NCBI GenBank assembly: GCA_964512045.1
Contig: CAZEJK010000119.1
Location: forward strand, 1-15,573
Source of the DNA: CAZEJK01 sp964512045
GTDB lineage: Bacteria; Acidobacteriota; Thermoanaerobaculia; Thermoanaerobaculales; Sulfomarinibacteraceae
Reading direction: 5' to 3'
DNA: 15,573 nt
Position numbers and translations under genes: made by a program. This document shows positions 1 to 7,810 of the stretch, piece after piece; the stretch's first letter is position 1, and every line of letters starts with the position of its first letter. The notes beneath the pieces were generated by a model. That model did not search any database and was not told the DNA's origin. It saw only the letters and a list, made by a program, of their open reading frames with translations.

Positions 1-39
1 GCAGGCGGGACTACAGACCTCCGGGGATATCCACCAATT

Positions 40-60
40 GAGAACTGAGAACTTAAAACT
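40..60. repeat. Short tandem repeat, 7-bp unit GAGAACT
   Basis: Two exact adjacent copies of GAGAACT occupy 40-46 and 47-53. A third, degenerate copy (TAAAACT, 5 of 7 matching) follows at 54-60. The flanking TTGAG (38-42) and CTCAA (59-63) are also complementary. Similar AACTGAGAACT-type low-complexity tracts occur between genes in many bacteria; no function is assigned here. Confidence 0.55.
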
Positions 61-82
61 CAACCCAGGCGCTTTGCTTCGA

Positions 83-94
83 ATCTTCGAAGAT
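83..94. repeat. 12-bp perfect palindrome ATCTTCGAAGAT
   Basis: ATCTTCGAAGAT reads the same on both strands and sits 17-28 bases downstream of the stop codon of the minus-strand DUF2891 gene. With no loop it is a poor terminator hairpin; it could equally be a protein-binding site or chance. Confidence 0.35.
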
Positions 95-110
95 GCTGAT
101 CCGTGAGCCG

Positions 111-1208
111 CTAACGACCAGCGATCCCGCGTCGGGTCACCAGATAGGTGGCAAACGAACCGAGCCAGTGCTCGCCCGCGTAATGACCACCGACCAGGAC
201 CGCCTCGACACCGGCCAGACGGTGGAGATCCGCTGCGGCCTGCAGCGCGCCGCGACGCGGATCGTCATCCGGCAGCCCGGACACGATCCCTTCGAGCATC
301 CAGGCACGGGAGAGGTTCAGACCGTCCAGGTGGGCCAGCTTGCCGTCGGTTCGATCACTGACCTCGGCAGGGAGCAACCAGCCGGCGCCGCCATCCAGCG
401 GGATCTGCGGCAGGAACCCTCCGAGCCACGCAGCCATCTCGGCGCGTCCGAGCACCCGGCGCATCAGATCCGCCTCGGCCAGGCACGGCGACAGAAAGTC
501 CTGCCCGGAGGGCTCATAGGCCAGCGGACAGGACCGGTCCGTCAGGTAGAGCTCCCGAATCCGCCGCTCCAATAGAGCCTCCATCTCACCGTGGCCACGG
601 CTTCGCGCCCAATCCAGCACCAACCCGAAAGCGAACGCAGTCTGCGAGTGCTCGCCCGTTCGGATGGGGTAGTCGAGCTTCGGGATCCAGGTCAGCAACC
701 GCTGGGCAGTGACCGCTTCCAACGGCTCGAGGGTCGAGGACCACCGCTCGGCACGCGGGTCGTCCCACTCCCCGATCTCCGCGGCCAGCTGCAGCAGCCA
801 CGCCAACCCATAGGGCCGCTCGAAGCTCTCTCGCCCTTCGCCGTTGAGGTACTCGACCTCGGCGGCGATCTTTGCCTCCGTGAGGCTCGCACCGAGCGCC
901 TCACGCGCGGCCGAGGCGAGCTCCGCATCGGGGTACAGCCTGGCCAGCCGAGCCAGCAGCCAGTGCCCGTGCACCGACGAGTGCCAGTCGAAGCAGCCGT
1001 AGAACGCCGGCGTCAGCTCTCGAGGCGGCGCGAGATCGTCATCGGACTGCATCACGTGGGCGATCTTGTTCGGGTACTCCTGACCCACACACTCCAACGC
1101 CAGCCCGGCGTACCGCTCGAGCGACGCCGCATCGAGCGCCTCCTCCGAGCCCGCCACGCTCGCGCACACCATCATCACGCCGACCGCCACGTTACCGATG
1201 CGTCCCAT
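111..1208 (-). CDS. DUF2891 family protein with probable signal peptide
   Basis: This encodes 365 residues read from an ATG at 1208, and I recognise it as a DUF2891 protein. That family has no established biochemical role; members look like alpha-helical, possibly barrel-forming, exported proteins. Visible family-type blocks are a Trp/His-rich stretch FYGCFDWHSSVHGHW (about 69-83), YPIRTGEHSQTAFA (about 180-193), YEPSGQDFLSPCLAEADLM (about 231-249), HLDGLNLSRAWML (about 293-305) and a C-terminal GGHYAGEHWLGSFATYL. The clustered His, Trp and acidic residues suggest a ligand-binding or catalytic pocket. I chose 1208 because GGAGGT lies 4 bases upstream (1213-1218), and the first about 20 residues (MGRIGNVAVGVMMVCASVAG) look like a signal peptide. 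The frame stays open up to 1370, but that extension is Arg-rich and overlaps the divergent gene's start. Family confidence is good; function is unknown. Confidence 0.82.
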   Translation of the reverse strand: MGRIGNVAVGVMMVCASVAGSEEALDAASLERYAGLALECVGQEYPNKIAHVMQSDDDLAPPRELTPAFYGCFDWHSSVHGHWLLARLARLYPDAELASAAREALGASLTEAKIAAEVEYLNGEGRESFERPYGLAWLLQLAAEIGEWDDPRAERWSSTLEPLEAVTAQRLLTWIPKLDYPIRTGEHSQTAFAFGLVLDWARSRGHGEMEALLERRIRELYLTDRSCPLAYEPSGQDFLSPCLAEADLMRRVLGRAEMAAWLGGFLPQIPLDGGAGWLLPAEVSDRTDGKLAHLDGLNLSRAWMLEGIVSGLPDDDPRRGALQAAADLHRLAGVEAVLVGGHYAGEHWLGSFATYLVTRRGIAGR

Positions 1209-1282
1209 GTCCACCTCCACATCCGCCCATCGTACTGCAATCTCACGATACCGGCGCAGGAGAGGAGTACAATGCCGCGGCG

Positions 1283-2149
1283 ATGCGGTCGTACCTGGAG
1301 TGTCTCCCCTGCTTCTTCGACCAGACCCGCCGAGCAGCACAGCTCGCGGGCTTGGACGAAGCCGCCACATGGACAGTCATGTGCGAGCTTGGAGCCCATC
1401 TCGAGCAGATGGATCCGACAGCTTCGCCACCGGAGAACTGCCTGTTCCTCTACCGCCGGATCAATGAGCTGAGCGGGAAGACCGATCCGTACCACGCCGC
1501 CAAGACCGAGCATACCGAGAGGGCCTTGGAGATGCTCGACGGCCTCCGCGACGCGGTCCGCGCGTCGACAGATCCCCTCGACACCGCGGTCCGGATCGCG
1601 GCCGCTGGCAACCGCCTCGATCTCGGCGCGCTCGGCCAGGTGGATGACCCGGGTTCTCTTCTGGACCGAGCCCTCGCTGCGCCGCGGCCAATCTGGGACA
1701 TCGAGGCGTTGCGGAACCGCCTGACCGACGCCTCGACGCTGCTTCTCCTCGGCGACAACGCCGGCGAGACCGTGTTCGATCGAGTGCTCCTTGAAACAGT
1801 CGCCGAGCTCGCGCCTCGGTGCGCTCTCTGCTTCGTGGCGCGTGGAGGTCCGATCATCAACGACGCCACCATCGAGGACGCGCGCGACGCCGGCGTGGAT
1901 CAGGTTGCAGAGCTGATCTCCACCGGCAGCGGCACTCCGGGCGTTCCGAAGGCTCACCGGTCTGACGAGCTCAAACGACGCATGCGAGATGCGGATGTCA
2001 TCATCTCGAAGGGCCAAGGGAACTACGAGACGCTGAGCGACAGCGAGCTCGAGCTGTTCTGCATCCTCACCGTCAAATGTCGCGTCGTTGCCGCACACAT
2101 CGGCGTCGACCGGGACGCTTCCGTCCTCCTCCACCACCGAGGCCGGTGA
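1283..2149 (+). CDS. DUF89 (ARMT1-like) damage-control phosphatase family protein
   Basis: The 288-residue protein belongs to the DUF89 family, metal-dependent phosphatases proposed to hydrolyse damaged or over-accumulated phosphometabolites. It matches the prokaryotic subgroup with an N-terminal CxxC (CLPC, residues 7-10). The metal-binding region is GDNAGE (157-162: Asp158 and Asn159), followed by RGGPIINDAT (187-196: Asp194). The family loop SKGQGNYETL is at 242-251 and a KC pair at 265-266. These residues imply an intact active site. The ATG at 1283 begins the family-typical MRSYLECLPC. A GAGGAG at 1262-1267 is somewhat far (15 bases) from it, and an out-of-frame ATG lies at 1272. The gene is 42 bases from the M24 gene downstream and likely co-transcribed with it. 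The exact substrate cannot be told from sequence. Confidence 0.88.
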   Translation: MRSYLECLPCFFDQTRRAAQLAGLDEAATWTVMCELGAHLEQMDPTASPPENCLFLYRRINELSGKTDPYHAAKTEHTERALEMLDGLRDAVRASTDPLDTAVRIAAAGNRLDLGALGQVDDPGSLLDRALAAPRPIWDIEALRNRLTDASTLLLLGDNAGETVFDRVLLETVAELAPRCALCFVARGGPIINDATIEDARDAGVDQVAELISTGSGTPGVPKAHRSDELKRRMRDADVIISKGQGNYETLSDSELELFCILTVKCRVVAAHIGVDRDASVLLHHRGR

Positions 2150-2191
2150 GCTCCGCACCGCCCCGTCTATCGACGCGAAGGGAGAGACAAC

Positions 2192-3370
2192 GTGTTCACA
2201 TCACCATCCGAGAGCGAGCATCGGATCGAGCGGCTTCTGCAACGCCTCGAGCGCGAGCAGCTCGACGGCGCCCTGCTCCACGGCGTCACCAGCACGCTGT
2301 ACTTCGCCGGCACGGCCCAGCAGTCGCACCTCTGGGTTCCAACCTTCGGTCCCCCGCGTCTGCTGGTTCGACGGGTACCGGAACGAGCTCACCGCGAGTC
2401 GCCGCTGCGCTCCATTGAGCCGCTGCACAGCCTCAAGCTGCTGCCGGAGGTCATCGGGCCGGTGCGCCGGATCGGCATGGAGCTCGACATCCTTCCGGTC
2501 GCGGGGTTCGCGCGCTACCGGAAGGTGCTACCAGACGTCGAGATCGTCGACGTGGGAACCGCCACGCGCGAGATTCGAGCCCGCAAGAGCGAGGTGGAGG
2601 TCGCGCGGATCCGAGCCGCTGCCGAGTCGGCGGATGCGGCCTTCAACGACGCCATCGCCACGCTCCATGCCGGCATGACCGAGCTGGAGCTGTCGATCGC
2701 ATTCGAAACCGCCGAGCGTCGGCACGGCGCCCAGGGAATGCTCCGCTGGCGCGCCGCAACAGGCTTCGAGTGCCCGTGGGTACATGTGCTGGCCGGTGAA
2801 AGCGCCCTCGAGATGACGTTCACGGACACGCCGTTCGGAGGTCCCGGTTTGACAGCAGCGGCGCCGTACGGCGCCAGCCGCCGCCAGATCCAACGTGGCG
2901 AGCCGGTCTGCATCGATTTTGCGATGCCAGTCGATGGCTATATCCACGACATGACCCGCACCGTGTGCATCGGAGAGCTCGACACGGAGCTCACTCGAGG
3001 CCACGACGTTTGCCGCGCGATCCACGAGGCGTTGACCGGCTCCGCTCGACCAGGAGCAACCGGAGAGGATCTTTGGAACGTCGCTATGGCGGTCGCCGAA
3101 GATGCCGGCGTTGCAGACCGCTTCATGGGCACCGACGAAGGCCGCGTGCGGTTCGTCGGCCACGGCGTGGGGCTCGAGCTGGACGAGCTTCCGGTGCTCG
3201 CACCAAAGCAGACCGCACCCCTCGCGCTGGGCAACGTCATTGCGATCGAGCCGAAGCTGTTCTACCCGGGCCGTGGCGCGGTTGGCTTGGAAAACACCTA
3301 TCTCGTTGGCGAGAACGGCCTCGAGCGCCTCACCGTCACCTCCGACGAGCTTGTCATCGTCGACGGCTAG
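2192..3370 (+). CDS. M24 family metallopeptidase (Xaa-Pro aminopeptidase/creatinase fold)
   Basis: The 392-residue protein has the two-part layout of aminopeptidase P-like M24 enzymes: an N-terminal creatinase-type domain (about 10-125) and a pita-bread catalytic domain (about 135-390). The five expected dinuclear-metal ligands can be placed: Asp242 (CIDFAMP), Asp253 (IHDMTRT), His324 (FVGHGVGLELDE), Glu353 (AIEPK) and Glu367 (VGLENTY). The enzyme is therefore probably an active metallohydrolase, most likely cleaving Xaa-Pro or related dipeptides in the cytosol; no signal peptide is visible. The start is GTG at 2192, preceded by GGAGAG at 2181-2186. The gene follows the DUF89 gene by 42 bases and ends 42 bases before the convergent AOR stop. 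Substrate specificity (Xaa-Pro, Xaa-Pro dipeptidase or a creatinase-like amidine) cannot be decided from motifs alone. Confidence 0.9.
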   Translation: MFTSPSESEHRIERLLQRLEREQLDGALLHGVTSTLYFAGTAQQSHLWVPTFGPPRLLVRRVPERAHRESPLRSIEPLHSLKLLPEVIGPVRRIGMELDILPVAGFARYRKVLPDVEIVDVGTATREIRARKSEVEVARIRAAAESADAAFNDAIATLHAGMTELELSIAFETAERRHGAQGMLRWRAATGFECPWVHVLAGESALEMTFTDTPFGGPGLTAAAPYGASRRQIQRGEPVCIDFAMPVDGYIHDMTRTVCIGELDTELTRGHDVCRAIHEALTGSARPGATGEDLWNVAMAVAEDAGVADRFMGTDEGRVRFVGHGVGLELDELPVLAPKQTAPLALGNVIAIEPKLFYPGRGAVGLENTYLVGENGLERLTVTSDELVIVDG

Positions 3371-3412
3371 CGCACCGGCCTCGGCCCGACGAGCTCACCG
3401 CTTTCCTGCGCC

Positions 3413-5320
3413 CTACACCGGCTGCGCACACCACTCGATTCCGAGGCTCTTCAGCTTCCTCGGTGTCGGGACTCCGTCGGTGTCCCAACCGCGTACCTTG
3501 TAGTACTCGGGAAGCATCGAGTCGAGGTCGACCCGAGACTTCGGCTCATCGGCTCGCTGACGAACGAACCGCAGCCGCTCGGCGAGGGTGTCGTCCTTGG
3601 CGCGTAGCCCCTCGCGGATGTTGAACATCCGCTCCATGGTGTAGCCGCGTTCCCCGATCTGCAGCCATGTGCCCGCGGGGACCCTGTGGCCAGTCAGCAG
3701 CTCGATCGCCTTGGTATGAGGAATCAACGGCACGTGCAGCTTGAGCCACGGCACCAGGCTGTTCTGATGATTCATGATGAACCTGGACTGCTTCATGACC
3801 TCGGCAAACGCCTTCTTGGTGGGCCAGAAGCCCTCCAGCTTGCCGGCCGCGCCGGGTACGACGGCATACGCTGTGAACAGGCACGAGCCACTGGCCGAGA
3901 CCGCTTCGAACAGGTTCTGCTGCAGCACGCACAGGGCAGCCTTTCCCACCGAGGTGAGCGGATCGATGGTGAGCAGCCCGAGCGCCTCGAAGAAGATCGG
4001 GTAACCCGAGTCCAGGTGACAGCCTCCCCGGTTCGCTGTGGCATAGCCCAGGCCCTGTCCCACGGCGCCTCGGGGCTCATACGCCGCGTACTCCAGCCCT
4101 TTGGAGTGCATCGCAAACTCGTGCCCTCCATACTTCTCGGCCATCGCTCGCACACCCTCGGCCAGATCTGCCCCGAGACCCCGGCGATAGGCTGTGTCTT
4201 CGATGAAGCGTGCGATGTTGTCGGTCCGGCCGAACTCGAGCTCGGAGTCGAGCAAGCCCCGCTCGGTGAGCTCCATGGCGAATCCCAGGACCACCCCCAT
4301 CGAGATGGTGTCCATCCCGAGCAGATCCAGCTGTCGGTTCCACTCGATGATCCGGTCCAGATCGTCGTTGAGAATGTTCGAACCGAGCACACCCACCGTC
4401 TCGAACTCGGGGCCCTTGAACACCTCACCGTTCAGCTCCACGACCCGGCCACACTGGATCGGACACGCCTTGCACCCCTTGTTCTTGACCAGACGTGTCT
4501 CGGCCATGGTCTCGCCAGAGATCTTCTCGAAGCCGTCGAACTGTCCCGCCCGATAGTTGCGAGTCGTCAGCGTGTACGTTGACTGGGTCCGCCGCACCAG
4601 GTTGGCGGTGCCGTACTTCGGCAGAATATCGCCCGTCACCGGGTGATTCTGCAGCTGGCGCGTCCAGCTCTTGACGTGCGCCCGAAACTTCTCCGGATTG
4701 TGAATGGGAATCTTGTGGGTGCCTCGAGCGGTGATCAGCTTGACCTTCTTCGAGCCGAGCACCGCACCGAGCCCGGTCCGTCCAAACGCCCGGTCACCGG
4801 AAAGGATCGCGGCAAACCGCACCAGGTTCTCCCCCGCCGGACCAATCACGAGTGAACCACACTTCTTGCCTGCGGCCTCGGTCGTCGCGTCAGTGTCGTG
4901 ACCCCAGAGGACAGTAGCGTCCTCGAACTCTACCGTGTCATCACGAATATGCACGGCCACAGGGCTCGAGGCCGCTCCACGCACAACGAGCGCATCGAAG
5001 CCACACTTCTTCAAGTGGGTACCGAAGTCGCCCCCACAGTTGGAGTGTCCAATCGCGCCGGTCAGCGGGCTCTTGGCCGACGCCGAGAAGCGAGCGCTCG
5101 TCGGTGCGCCACTACCAGTCAACGGACCGGTGGTGATCGCCAGCACATTGGCAGGCCCGAGCGGATCCACTCCGGCCGGCATCATCTCGAGCAAGAGCTT
5201 CGCTCCGAGAATCTTGTTGCCGAGGTAGCGCACCTGATCGGCCTCGCCGAACTCGTGGACCGTGACCGCACGCGTACCAACGTCCACGTCCAGGATCTTG
5301 CCCATGTAGCCGCCGCTCAT
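3413..5320 (-). CDS. Aldehyde:ferredoxin oxidoreductase family protein (tungsten/molybdopterin, 4Fe-4S)
   Basis: At 635 residues this is full length for the AOR family, which oxidises aldehydes to carboxylates with ferredoxin, using a bis-pterin tungsten (or molybdenum) cofactor and one 4Fe-4S cluster. The cluster ligands are present: CKACPIQC supplies Cys283, Cys286 and Cys290, and a distant Cys480 (ASGSC) matches the fourth ligand. The pterin-binding domain is N-terminal (about 5-205, with GRTGLGAVLGSKKVK at 180-194). Conserved GPEFETVG (303-310) and YEPRGAVGQGLGYAT (414-428) blocks follow. The ATG at 5320 has an excellent GGAGG six bases upstream (about 5327-5331). No MoaD/ThiS-like or ferredoxin-like partner gene is adjacent; the gene appears monocistronic, convergent with the M24 gene and divergent from the kinase-fusion gene. 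AOR paralogues differ in substrate (broad aldehydes, formaldehyde, glyceraldehyde-3-phosphate, aromatic acyl compounds), so I do not assign one. Confidence 0.93.
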   Translation of the reverse strand: MSGGYMGKILDVDVGTRAVTVHEFGEADQVRYLGNKILGAKLLLEMMPAGVDPLGPANVLAITTGPLTGSGAPTSARFSASAKSPLTGAIGHSNCGGDFGTHLKKCGFDALVVRGAASSPVAVHIRDDTVEFEDATVLWGHDTDATTEAAGKKCGSLVIGPAGENLVRFAAILSGDRAFGRTGLGAVLGSKKVKLITARGTHKIPIHNPEKFRAHVKSWTRQLQNHPVTGDILPKYGTANLVRRTQSTYTLTTRNYRAGQFDGFEKISGETMAETRLVKNKGCKACPIQCGRVVELNGEVFKGPEFETVGVLGSNILNDDLDRIIEWNRQLDLLGMDTISMGVVLGFAMELTERGLLDSELEFGRTDNIARFIEDTAYRRGLGADLAEGVRAMAEKYGGHEFAMHSKGLEYAAYEPRGAVGQGLGYATANRGGCHLDSGYPIFFEALGLLTIDPLTSVGKAALCVLQQNLFEAVSASGSCLFTAYAVVPGAAGKLEGFWPTKKAFAEVMKQSRFIMNHQNSLVPWLKLHVPLIPHTKAIELLTGHRVPAGTWLQIGERGYTMERMFNIREGLRAKDDTLAERLRFVRQRADEPKSRVDLDSMLPEYYKVRGWDTDGVPTPRKLKSLGIEWCAQPV

Positions 5321-5429
5321 ATCCCGCCTCCTCGTGTCGTTTCATGCCGGTTCGAACGAACGAGCTCGCCGTCCGTGGCCTTGCGTACCCCCGTCCTGCC
5401 TCGTGCCCTGAACTCTAGAATAGCAGCGT

Positions 5430-7724
5430 TTGCCGCAACGCGGCCTTCTCCAGCTCGCGGTACAACGGTATCCTCGGATCGTGCAGCGCTTCGACCGTCA
5501 CACAGGTTGCGCAGACGCCGTTGGATTCACCGTTCCAGGTTACTCAGGGCTGATCACGGATCGGATCCCGCGGGACAAGGTGGAGGCTGTGATCGAGAAG
5601 ATCACCGACCCCGCCCGCGCCACGGAGACGGTCTACTGGGGACGGAACTACCTGTATGCGACCACTGTGGAGACTCTGACCAAACCGAGTCTCGAGGTTG
5701 TCGTCAAGCAGTTCCGCAATCAGGGATGGCGCGCGCGCCTCGAACGGCGCCTGCGGGGGAGCAAGGCCGAGCGGAGCTGGCGGATCGCCTGCGCGCTCCG
5801 AACCGCAGGTCTGCCAACTCCGCGGCCTGTGGCGTTGGTTGAATCGAAGGCCCCTGATGGTCCCTCGTTCTACGTCAGCGAGAGGGTCACGGGCCATACC
5901 GAGGTCCGCCACTTCTTCCGTCAGCTCGCTGGCGACCCAACCGCCGAGCCGTTTCCCGCCGTCGATCCGACCGACCTTCTCGAGGCCCTCGGGCGCCTGG
6001 CCCGGCGCCTTCACGACCACGGCGTCTGGTACCGCGACCTCTCCATTGGCAACGTCCTCGTGCGCGTCGGCTCCGAGCAGCTCGAGATGGTACTGGTCGA
6101 TCCGAACCGTGCTCGCCTGGCTCAGCGGCTCGGTATCTGGCGCCGCAGTCGAGATATCTGTCGTTTTCCGATCGTTGAAGAGATCCACCGGCGAGCGTTT
6201 CTCCGCGGGTACTGGGGCGAGGTACCGCACCGGCTGTCGCCTCGCTGGTGGCTGTTCACCGGCAGTGTACGCGCCTATCTGCTCAAGCACGCCGTCAAGA
6301 ACCGTCTTCGCCGCCGGCGCAAGGTCGCCCGGGTCGGAACCCATCACGCCCATATCCCGGACCCGTCCGAGGACGCCTCACGGCGAGACAAGGCCGTCTG
6401 GGACCGACTGTCGGATCAGCCACACCAGCACGCCAGGGGCGTCGACAAGCTCCTGATCCGGCTTGCCGACGCGGGAGACCATGTCCGCGAGCTCGCCACG
6501 GTCGCGCGGCACCTTCCCGCCGCATGGCTTCGCTACCGACACCTGCTGTCCGGCCTGTACTCTGAGTCCGTACCGATCGACGGGTTCGGCGTCTGTCTCC
6601 GGCCATGGCCCGAGAACCGCGAAGCGCAGCTGGACGCCCTGGCCAAGCTCGGCACCCGCGCGGTCTTGCTCCGTTTGCACCCGTGGGAGGACGAGCATCG
6701 GGCAGAAGAGGCACTGGCCCGGGATCTGTTCGAGCGCGGCTACGATCTCACCTTCGCGCTCCCGCAGTCACGTGAGCTCGTACGCGACCCGAACCGGTGG
6801 CAGCGCGCGGTCGAGGAGCTCGCGAAACGGTTCCTCCCGTACGGACGCCGGTTCCAGATCGGTCACGCCATCAATCGGAGCAAGTGGGGCATTTGGAAGC
6901 GGTCGGAGTACGTCGAGCTCTACCGACTGGCCGCCCGGTGTCTGCGCTCCGCCGACGACAGCGTCGAGCTCCTCGGACCGGCTGTCATAGACTTCGAGCA
7001 CCACGTCACGTTGGGGCTGGTCAACCGATGTGAGCCAGGGCTTGACTTCGACATCGTGTCGAGCCTGCTGTACGTCGATCGGCGGGGCGCTCCGGAGAAC
7101 CGGCAGCTTGGCTTCGATACGGTTGCCAAGGCTGTCCTTCTGCGGGCGATCGCCGAGACCGGCCGCAGCTGCTCCGAGCGGTGCTGGATCACGGAGGTGA
7201 ACTGGCCGTTATGGGAAGGACCGCACTCACCGGCGGGTCGCGAGGTCTCGGTCGACGAACAGGCCCACGCAGACTACCTGGTGCGCTACTACATCCTGGT
7301 GCTCGCGACCGGACTGGTCGAGCGTGTCTACTGGTGGCGGCTGATCGCGCGCGGCTACGGCCTCTGCGCTCCGGAGCCTGATGGACATCTCAGACGACGA
7401 CCAGCACACCGAGCCATGGCGACCATGGTCCGGATGCTCTCCGGCGCCATCAGCACAGGACCGTTGCAGCAGGATGACTCCGTACGCTTGTACACGTTCG
7501 ACCGAGGGCACGATGCGCTCATCGTCGCATGGGCAGTCGGCGAGCCACGCACAGTAGACCTCCACTGTGCTCCCGTCGAGCGCTTCGACCGCGATGGCGA
7601 GCAGCAGACAGTCCGTCATGGCGAGCGGTTCGTTCTCACCGGCAGCCCCGCGTACTTCGTGCTCGCCAAGGACGACGGACAGCAGCAGAAGCTCGACGCC
7701 GATCTCCGCCTCACCCGCGCGTGA
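5430..7724 (+). CDS. Fusion of WaaP-like lipopolysaccharide kinase domain and TIM-barrel glycosidase-like domain
   Basis: The 764-residue protein has two parts. Residues about 35-300 resemble WaaP/InaA-type sugar kinases of LPS: VVVKQFR with candidate ATP-binding Lys93, HDHGVWYRDLSIGNVLV (catalytic Asp203, Asn208) and MVLVDPNRARL (metal-binding Asp224). Residues about 385-650 resemble a clan GH-A TIM barrel: FGVCLRPWPE at the first strand, GHAINRSKWGIWKRSEY at the fourth-strand position and WITEVNWPLW near the seventh (nucleophile candidate Glu589). A beta-rich tail follows to 764. The general-acid Glu expected in an Asn-Glu pair seems replaced (Ile-Asn-Arg, 481-483). No signal peptide or membrane segment is obvious, so both domains probably work in the cytoplasm. 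The start is uncertain: TTG at 5430 is the first codon after an in-frame TAG (5421), and GTG at 5481 is an alternative. Neither has a clear ribosome-binding site. Likely role: phosphorylation of an envelope glycan or lipid precursor, inferred. Confidence 0.85.
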   Translation: MPQRGLLQLAVQRYPRIVQRFDRHTGCADAVGFTVPGYSGLITDRIPRDKVEAVIEKITDPARATETVYWGRNYLYATTVETLTKPSLEVVVKQFRNQGWRARLERRLRGSKAERSWRIACALRTAGLPTPRPVALVESKAPDGPSFYVSERVTGHTEVRHFFRQLAGDPTAEPFPAVDPTDLLEALGRLARRLHDHGVWYRDLSIGNVLVRVGSEQLEMVLVDPNRARLAQRLGIWRRSRDICRFPIVEEIHRRAFLRGYWGEVPHRLSPRWWLFTGSVRAYLLKHAVKNRLRRRRKVARVGTHHAHIPDPSEDASRRDKAVWDRLSDQPHQHARGVDKLLIRLADAGDHVRELATVARHLPAAWLRYRHLLSGLYSESVPIDGFGVCLRPWPENREAQLDALAKLGTRAVLLRLHPWEDEHRAEEALARDLFERGYDLTFALPQSRELVRDPNRWQRAVEELAKRFLPYGRRFQIGHAINRSKWGIWKRSEYVELYRLAARCLRSADDSVELLGPAVIDFEHHVTLGLVNRCEPGLDFDIVSSLLYVDRRGAPENRQLGFDTVAKAVLLRAIAETGRSCSERCWITEVNWPLWEGPHSPAGREVSVDEQAHADYLVRYYILVLATGLVERVYWWRLIARGYGLCAPEPDGHLRRRPAHRAMATMVRMLSGAISTGPLQQDDSVRLYTFDRGHDALIVAWAVGEPRTVDLHCAPVERFDRDGEQQTVRHGERFVLTGSPAYFVLAKDDGQQQKLDADLRLTRA

Positions 7725-7810
7725 CAACTGCTCAGACTGCATGCTCAGGATCACGACTCGAGAGTGGCGCTTCCCTTCGGAGACAGTTCCGACTATCGTA
7801 CCGGCCAACG

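Larger units (their letters stand above)
1..110. other. Intergenic end of window, no gene
   Basis: I see no coding region or RNA gene before the DUF2891 stop codon. The stretch holds a short tandem repeat (40-60) and a perfect palindrome (83-94), listed separately. It is more AT-rich than the rest of the window. It lies downstream of the minus-strand DUF2891 gene, so it should contain that gene's transcription end, but no hairpin followed by a T tract in the minus-strand direction is evident. Confidence 0.6.

Noticed and set aside
1209..1370. Upstream extension of the DUF2891 gene to 1370
   Set aside because: The added 54 residues are Arg-rich, overlap the divergent DUF89 start and precede a good ribosome site and signal peptide at 1208.
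591..1472. Long plus-strand open frame opposite the DUF2891 gene
   Set aside because: Its composition (Arg/Gln/Pro-rich, no motifs) is that of an antisense shadow in GC-rich DNA.
1175..2158. 327-residue minus-strand open frame opposite the DUF89 gene
   Set aside because: The plus strand carries clear DUF89 metal-site motifs; the antisense product shows no family features.
5416..5421. TAGAAT as a -10 box for the kinase-fusion gene
   Set aside because: No acceptable -35 element 16-18 bases upstream, and it sits only 9 bases before the TTG start.
7529..7810. Upstream extension of the Ser/Thr kinase
   Set aside because: It overlaps the end of the kinase-fusion gene, is Arg-rich and adds nothing before the kinase fold; ATG 7811 directly precedes the domain.
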